Position numbers and translations under genes: made by a program | Assembly (NCBI GenBank): GCA_949592205.1 | Contig: CATIUR010000001.1 | Span: 42,859,001-42,923,000 of the forward strand | From: Helichrysum umbraculigerum | Taxonomy: Eukaryota > Streptophyta > Magnoliopsida > Asterales > Asteraceae | Length of the DNA stretch: 64,000 bases | Direction: 5' to 3' | The notes under the pieces: model-generated | What the model saw: only the letters and a program-made list of their open reading frames with translations | The model's database searches: none | Told to the model about the DNA's origin: nothing | Shown here: one piece after another, positions 58,376-64,000 of the stretch | How the letters are laid out: each line of letters begins with the position of its first letter | How positions within the stretch are numbered: the stretch's first letter is position 1

Positions 58376-59249
58376 GTCTGTTGGCCGGAAAATGTGCCGA
58401 AAACGAGTTTTCCGGTTTCCGTTCGGTCCAAATCTTTTACCCAACCCATTTTTGGACATATCAAGACATTATAAACCATAAACAAGTAAAAATGATCAAA
58501 AACGAGAGATGTCGGGATTTTGTCGGAAACTTACAAATTGTCGGATCAAAATTCCGAAAAGATAGGATGATAGATCGCGAGAAGGTGAACGTTTTCTTCC
58601 AAAGTGATGATGAGATCCAAGGTCGTTTAGCACGTTTATTTGGTGATTTTTGATGAGTTTTGGGTGGTGGTGGTGATTAGAGAGAAAGAGGGAAAGAGAG
58701 TGTAAGAGAGAGAAAGGAAAGAATTAAATGAAAGAAGAAGGTGGGAATGGGAGGTTATCCTCCCATTTTTCGCCCCGCGTTCCCGCTCCGTGCAGTGTTC
58801 GTTTACTCCGTCGTTTAATCGTAAATAATTATTTTAAATATTAAAGGTACGTTTTAAAATACAAATTATTACGCGAGATTTTATTTAAATGTTTTACAAT
58901 TTAATTTATATTTAAGTTATAAAATGGTAAGTTAGTTTATTTAATTTGCGCGTTTTAATATTTTAAATTGTGTAAGGTGTGTTTGTACGATACGAATGAA
59001 TACGAAATATTATCATAATAATATTTTTGACATAACAACGTTATTTAATAAAATTGGTCACCAACGTCCTTATTAAATTGAATCGAAATACATTCGATTT
59101 AAACTGCGTACGATTTAACCAAATCGCATTTTTGTATATATTCAACAATATATATAATTCGATACATAAATTAGCCTAACACAGAACTAATTACATGTAT
59201 TAACGAAGAATTAGGCACTAATTCTAGTCCTAATTTGCCGGTTGTTACA

Positions 59250-59260
59250 TTCTCCCCCTG
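59250..59260 (-). promoter_or_regulatory. Polypurine tract of the Tekay-type element
   Basis: On the minus strand CAGGGGGAGAA immediately before the LTR start TGTAAC. Confidence 0.85.
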
Positions 59261-59283
59261 TTAAAAGAATTTCGTCCCGAAAT

Positions 59284-60114
59284 TTAAGTCGAAGTCGCGT
59301 TAGGGGCAGAATCGGTGAATAAGTGGGGATACTTGAGTCGTATTTGGTCTTCCCGTTCCCAAGTGAATTCCGGACCGCGCCGCGAATTCCACCTGACTTT
59401 GACGATTGGAATACGACTTTGTTTCAGTTGTTTGACCTCACGGTCCATAATTTCGACAGGTTCCTCAACGAAATGTAGTTTGTCATCTATGCGAATCTCG
59501 TCAAGGGGTATAATAAGTGTCTCGTCAGACAAACATTTCTTTAAGTTAGAAATGTGAAAGGTAGGGTGCACGCTGCTGAGTTCAGAGGGCAGCTGCAATC
59601 GATATGCCACTGGACCTATCTTCTCGAGGATCTCAAAAGGTCCAATGTACCTGGGGTTTAATTTTCCGCGTTTGCCGAATCGGATTACGCCTTTCCAAGG
59701 CGATACTTTTAAGAGTACTCGATCCCCAACTTGGAACTCGAGTGGCTTGCGTCTCACGTCAGCATAGCTTTTCTGACGATCACGCGCGGCTTTGAGTCGG
59801 TTTTGGATTTCAACGATTTTCTCTGTGGTTTCATGTATGAGTTCAGGACCAGTGAGTTGACTCTCTCCCACTTCAGTCCAACAGATCGGTGATCGGCACT
59901 TACGACCGTACAGTGCCTCAAAAGGTGCAGCTTTAATGCTGGCGTGATAGCTGTTGTTGTACGAGAACTCGCACAACGGTAGATGTCTTTCCCAATTTGT
60001 ACCAGAATCAACTACGCAGGCTCGTAGCATGTCTTCCAGTGTCTGAATAGTTCGTTCGCTCTGGCCATCGGTCTGAGGATGGTACGCGGTGCTCATATCG
60101 AGACGGGTACCCAA
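59284..60114 (-). pseudogene. Gypsy integrase C-terminal half and chromodomain-like tail (after frameshift)
   Basis: Continuation of the pol gene in the -1 frame; the Met at 60114 is internal. It begins with the [17 protein letters not shown] block, which holds the third (Glu) residue of the integrase DDE triad, then the GPY/F module ([20 protein letters not shown] at about residues 150-170) and a chromodomain-like C-terminus ([25 protein letters not shown]), which places the element among Tekay-type chromoviruses. The terminal stop lies 35 bp before the LTR. The frame differs from the upstream part by loss of one base near 60110. Confidence 0.85.
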
Positions 60115-63100
60115 TGATTTTGGAGTGATTGCCAGAAGCGAGATGTGAAACGGGCATCCCTGTCAGAGATAATCGAGAGAGGGACACCATGTTGGCAAAC
60201 GATTTCTTTGATGTAAATTTGCGTAAGGCGTTCCATCTTGTCGGTTTCTCTGATTGCCAAGAAATGAGCCGATTTGGTGAGACGATCGACGATTACCCAA
60301 ATGGTATCGCAACCGCTCGCCGATTTAGGTAGTTTGGTTATGAAATCCATGGTAATTTGCTCCCATTTCCATTGAGGAATTTCAGGTTGTTGGAGCAATC
60401 CGGAAGGTCTTTGGTGCTCGGCCTTGACCTTGGAACAAGTTAAGCATTTGCTGACGTACAAAGCAATGTCAGCTTTCATATTCGGCCACCAGTAAAACTC
60501 CTTGATGCCGTGATACATTTTGTCGGATCCCGGGTGGATAGAATATTTGGACTTGTGAGCTTCATCCATCACCATGTCCCGCAGGTTTCCGAAATTAGGC
60601 AACCATATTCGGTTAGAGAAACACCTAACTCCGTTGGGTCTGATCTCGAATTGTTTATCCATGCCTCGTAAGGCCTCGTTCTTGAAGTTATCGGGTTTCA
60701 GGGCTTCGAGTTGGGCAAGATGTATTTGGGTGGTGAGATCGTTATGAATGGTAATACTGAGTGCCCGGACTCGGAGTGGTTTTGTTCGTTCCTTACGACT
60801 GAGAGCATCAGCAACCACGTTTGCTTTGCCCGGATGATATTTGATCTCACAGTCGTAATCGGTGAGTAATTCAACCCATCTACGTTGCCTCATGTTAAGA
60901 TCTTTCTGGTTGAAAATGTGTTGGAGACTTTTGTGGTCGGTGAATACAGTGCTGCGGGTACCATAAAGATAATGTCTCCAGATTTTTAAGGCGAATACCA
61001 CGGCCCCTAGCTCGAGGTCGTGAGTTGTGTAGTTTTTCTCGTGAACTTTAAGTTGTCGGGAGGCGTAAGCAATGACCTTGTCTCGTTGCATCAGCACGCA
61101 ACCGAGACCTTGGTGAGAAGCATCACAGTATACCACGAAGTCATCGGTGCCTTCGGGTAGAGATAGAATGGGTGCACTGCAAAGCTTGAATTTCAGCAGC
61201 TGAAATGCCGACTCTTGTTTATCGGTCCAATCGAATTTCTTTTCCTTCTGAGTCAGCACGGTGAGGGGTTTGGCAATTGTTGAAAAGTTTTCGATGAAAC
61301 GGCGGTAGTAACCGGCCAATCCCAAGAATTGGCGTACCTCGGTTGGAGTGGTTGGTGCTTTCCAGTTCTTGATTGCCTCGATTTTTGACGGGTCTACATG
61401 AATTCCCCGACTGTCGATAACGTGTCCAAGGAATTGAACGGTGTGTATCCAGAACTCACACTTAGAAAATTTGGCGTAGAGCTCCTCGTGTCTAAGTAGT
61501 TCTAGAATGGTTCTGAGGTGTTGTGCGTGTTCATGTTCGTTTCGCGAATAGATAAGAATGTCATCGATAAAAACAATGACAAACTTGTCGAGGTATGGTT
61601 TGCACACCCGATTCATAAGGTCCATGAATACAGCCGGTGCGTTGGTTAGGCCAAAGGGCATTACTTGAAATTCGTAGTGCCCGTAACGGGTTCTGAATGC
61701 GGTTTTTGGGATGTCAGCATCGCGAACACGCAACTGATGATAACCTGATCGAAGATCAATTTTTGAATAACAGCTTGATCCTTGGAGTTGATCGAACAGA
61801 TCATCGATTCGAGGAAGTGGGTATCGGTTCTTGACGGTTAGTTTGTTCAACTCTCGGTAGTCAATACACATTCGAAATGAACCGTCTTTCTTTTTAACAA
61901 ACAAGACCGGAGCTCCCCAAGGTGAAGAACTCGGTCTGATGAATCCTCTATCCAGGAGTTCCTGTAACTGCGTGGACAACTCCTGAAGTTCAGATGGAGC
62001 TAGGCGGTACGGTGCTCGGGCCACCGGTGCGGCACCCGGCACGAGATCAATCGAGAACTCGACCTGTCTAGGTGGAGGTAAACCAGGTAGTTCTTCTGGA
62101 AAGACTTCGGGAAAGTCTCTAACGATTGGCACATCTTCAAGTCGCTTCTCCTCCGACTTTTTCTCCGTGATGTGCGCGAGTATTGCTGGGTAACCCTTTC
62201 TCAGAAATTTTCGGGTTTTTAAACAGGAGATTAAGTTTAGTCTCGACCCACCGGTCTCCCCCTGTATGACCAAGGTACTACCGGCGGCGAGAGGAATTCG
62301 GACAATTTTATCATGGCACACAATTTCGGCCCGGTGCTTGGACAACCAGTCCATACCCACGATGACATCGAAACTTCCCAGTTCAACAGGCATTAGATCG
62401 ATTGAAAAGATTTCGTCGGCTAAGTTTAAAGTGCAATTAGGTATCACACTATCGGTTTCTATAAGTTTGCCATTTGCAAGTTCTACTGTGTACTTAACAT
62501 CTAAGGCCGCGGGGGTGATATCAAGTAGTGGACAAAACTCATCAGATATGAAACTTTTATCAGCACCGGTATCAAATAATACTGAAGCAGTAAGATCGTT
62601 GAGAAGAAACGTACCCGTTACAACATTCGGGTCTACCCTAGCTTCCCCAGCTTTGATGACAAATGCTCTGCTGCGAGCAGAGTTGTTGTTCCGCTTGTTG
62701 TTGTTGTTATTGTTGTTGTTGTTTTTCTGCTTAGGGCAATTATTCTGAAAATGCCCAGGACTTCCGCACCCATAACAAGTCTTCGGGGCACTGGTGTTTC
62801 GACAATCCTTGGCCAGATGCCCAAAACGTTTGCAGTTTGTGCAAGGGCAGGAACCGTCGTGGTGACGATTGCATTTGGGGCAGTAGGGCTTGCTTCCACT
62901 GTACCCTTTCTTTTCTGAAGAGCCGGATGAATAAGCCCTAATAGGCTCGGGTCTTCGGTTGGTGATTTGGTTGGATGAGTTGGGGTTTCCTTCCCACTTT
63001 CGTTTGTTGTTTGCAGGTGGGGCTGAGGTGGTGTTACGGCGGACAGCGTTTGCCGTAAGTTCATGGGCCATACGGATGGCGTTCTGGATAGTACCTGGTT

Positions 63101-63704
63101 TGGATGAAGTCACCAGGTCCTGGAGTTTCTCGGGTAGTCCATCAACGTATTTCTCGATCCTCTTGTACTCAGGATCGACCATGGTTGGGCACAGAAGTGC
63201 CAGTTGGTGGAAACGATTGGTGTATCCGGTGATATCATCACCTTGCATCTTGTGGTTCCAGAATTCCAACTCCAATTGTTTCAATTCATCCCTGGGGCAA
63301 TACTCGCCCCTCAACATCTCCTTCAACTCCTCCCACGGGAGTTTGTAAGCATTAGCAATGCCCACAGTTTGGGCATAGGTGTTCCACCAGGTGAGTGCGG
63401 TGTCAGTAAAAGTACTAACGGAGAACTTAACTTTGTCCCCCTCTGCACAGTTGCAGATGAGAAATACCGATTCAACTTTCTCGATCCAGCGTATTAGGCC
63501 GATCGCTCCCTCAGTACCTGCAAAGTTCAGCGGTTTGCAGTTTTGGAAGTCCTTATATGAGCAGGGTTTCGGCTGTGGTCCATTGTTAGCGGTGTCTTCA
63601 CTACCGGGAGTCGAGGTCCGGGTAGCTAGAGCTTGGGCCACACTACGGGCAATCAGGCCCGCAACTTCGGCTTCAGTGAGGGTGATCTGACGACGAGGAG
63701 GCAT
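60093..63704 (-). pseudogene. Tekay-type Ty3/gypsy gag-pol polyprotein, open through most of integrase
   Basis: Start chosen at MPPRRQIT (63704), seven codons inside the longest frame; 1203 codons. Counting from the longer frame (start 63725): gag capsid 60-235 ([29 protein letters not shown]), zinc knuckles 282-308 and [14 protein letters not shown] at 317-330, an Asn run, aspartic protease with DTGADKS at about 385, RT 595-770 with VIVFIDD at 719-722 and [10 protein letters not shown], RNase H 860-980 (D868 in YCDAS; DALSRK), integrase from about 1050 with the zinc-binding part (CLTC, 1094-1097) and the first two catalytic Asp (1127, 1188). The frame then ends in 10 aberrant residues because of a one-base deletion near 60110. 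This is the only near-complete autonomous-type element in the window; it looks young but is not functional as sequenced. Confidence 0.92.
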
Positions 63705-64000
63705 GCTGCTGATCAAGAAAAGCACAAGGAAAGTGGAATAAGATAATTGCCTGAAATTTGATGATATATCACAAGTGTGTATAATGAGATATACAATAAC
63801 AGTACGAGGTGATAATCACATTCCATTAAATAAAAGTTGGATACAAAGTACTGGTTTTCAAAAGATTACAGAGTAGTCGTAGTACAAAAGTACCGGGAAT
63901 TGTTACATCCGGTTGAATTACATAGGTTCTAATTAGATAGTTGACTGGTTACAAATTACAGACTGATCTAATCTTGATGCAGATTAATCTGCTCCATTAG
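63705..64000 (-). mobile_element. 5' leader of the Tekay-type element (partial)
   Basis: Upstream of gag on the minus strand. No primer-binding site or LTR end is seen in the last 296 bases of the window, so the leader is longer than that and the 5' LTR is outside. Confidence 0.6.

Larger units (their letters stand above)
56766..59249 (-). mobile_element. 3' LTR of the Tekay-type gypsy element
   Basis: 2484 bp. On the minus strand TGTAACAACCGGCAAATTAG (59249) to GGGGGTGTTACA (56766). It is preceded on the minus strand by a polypurine tract and the gag-pol gene. Same family as the solo LTR at 20901-23351. It contains the CGACGTCG array (58155-58375) and the G-rich block (57925-58015). The 5-bp flank on the outer side is TTAGT; its partner lies beyond the window. 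Confidence 0.92.

Noticed and set aside
62266..63690. Plus-strand frames of 97-160 codons
   Set aside because: Antisense shadows of the minus-strand gag-protease region.

Overview
The window is plant nuclear DNA, almost certainly from a eudicot. One intron-rich gene has a typical plant architecture, and it sits in a bed of plant LTR retrotransposons: Ty3/gypsy of Athila-like and Tekay/chromovirus type, plus Ty1/copia. A composite-type (Asteraceae) genome is my guess only. No bacterial-type operon, rRNA, tRNA gene or CRISPR array is visible.

Layout. 1-5044 is the 3' noncoding part and 3' LTR of an Athila-like element. 5062-6618 is a truncated gypsy LTR (minus). 6619-20737 is a patchwork: an Athila 3' scrap; a copia 5' LTR, leader and partial gag; an RT-less Athila-like element (gag tail, protease, acidic domain and a 458-codon ORF of unknown function); its 3' noncoding region and part of its LTR; then a second copia gag-protease fragment. 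Two inserts here are flanked by long direct duplications (about 950 bp and 639 bp). 20738-32207 is a nest of gypsy LTRs. Three solo LTRs have perfect 5-bp target duplications (ACTGC, GGAGT, GGCAT), which gives the order of insertion. 32208-38767 is a non-coding LTR element with an iMet primer site, invaded by another LTR. 38768-41687 is an Athila-like 5' LTR end, tRNA-Asp primer site and gag-protease frame with three stops. 41650-45920 is a field of ACACATGTGT palindromes holding an internally deleted FAR1/MULE-type gene and an inverted Athila-like LTR.

46587-54860 is the only gene I judge functional for the host: 12 exons and 571 codons, encoding a membrane-bound sterol 3-beta-hydroxysteroid dehydrogenase/C4-decarboxylase with a C-terminal reticulon domain. 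Its intron 8 carries an 839-bp hAT-type non-autonomous transposon. After a Helitron-like 3' end (55467), the right edge (56766-64000) is a young Tekay-type gypsy element on the minus strand, almost complete but with a frameshift inside integrase; its 5' LTR lies outside the window.

The retroelement pieces do not work together as a pathway. They record repeated insertion, LTR-LTR recombination and duplication-forming repair. The most unusual items are the RT-less Athila lineage with its extra ORF, the insertions flanked by long duplications, and the LTR-specific palindromic arrays (CGACGTCG, GCCGTTCGGC, GACTTTCGGA) at roughly corresponding places in related gypsy LTRs.
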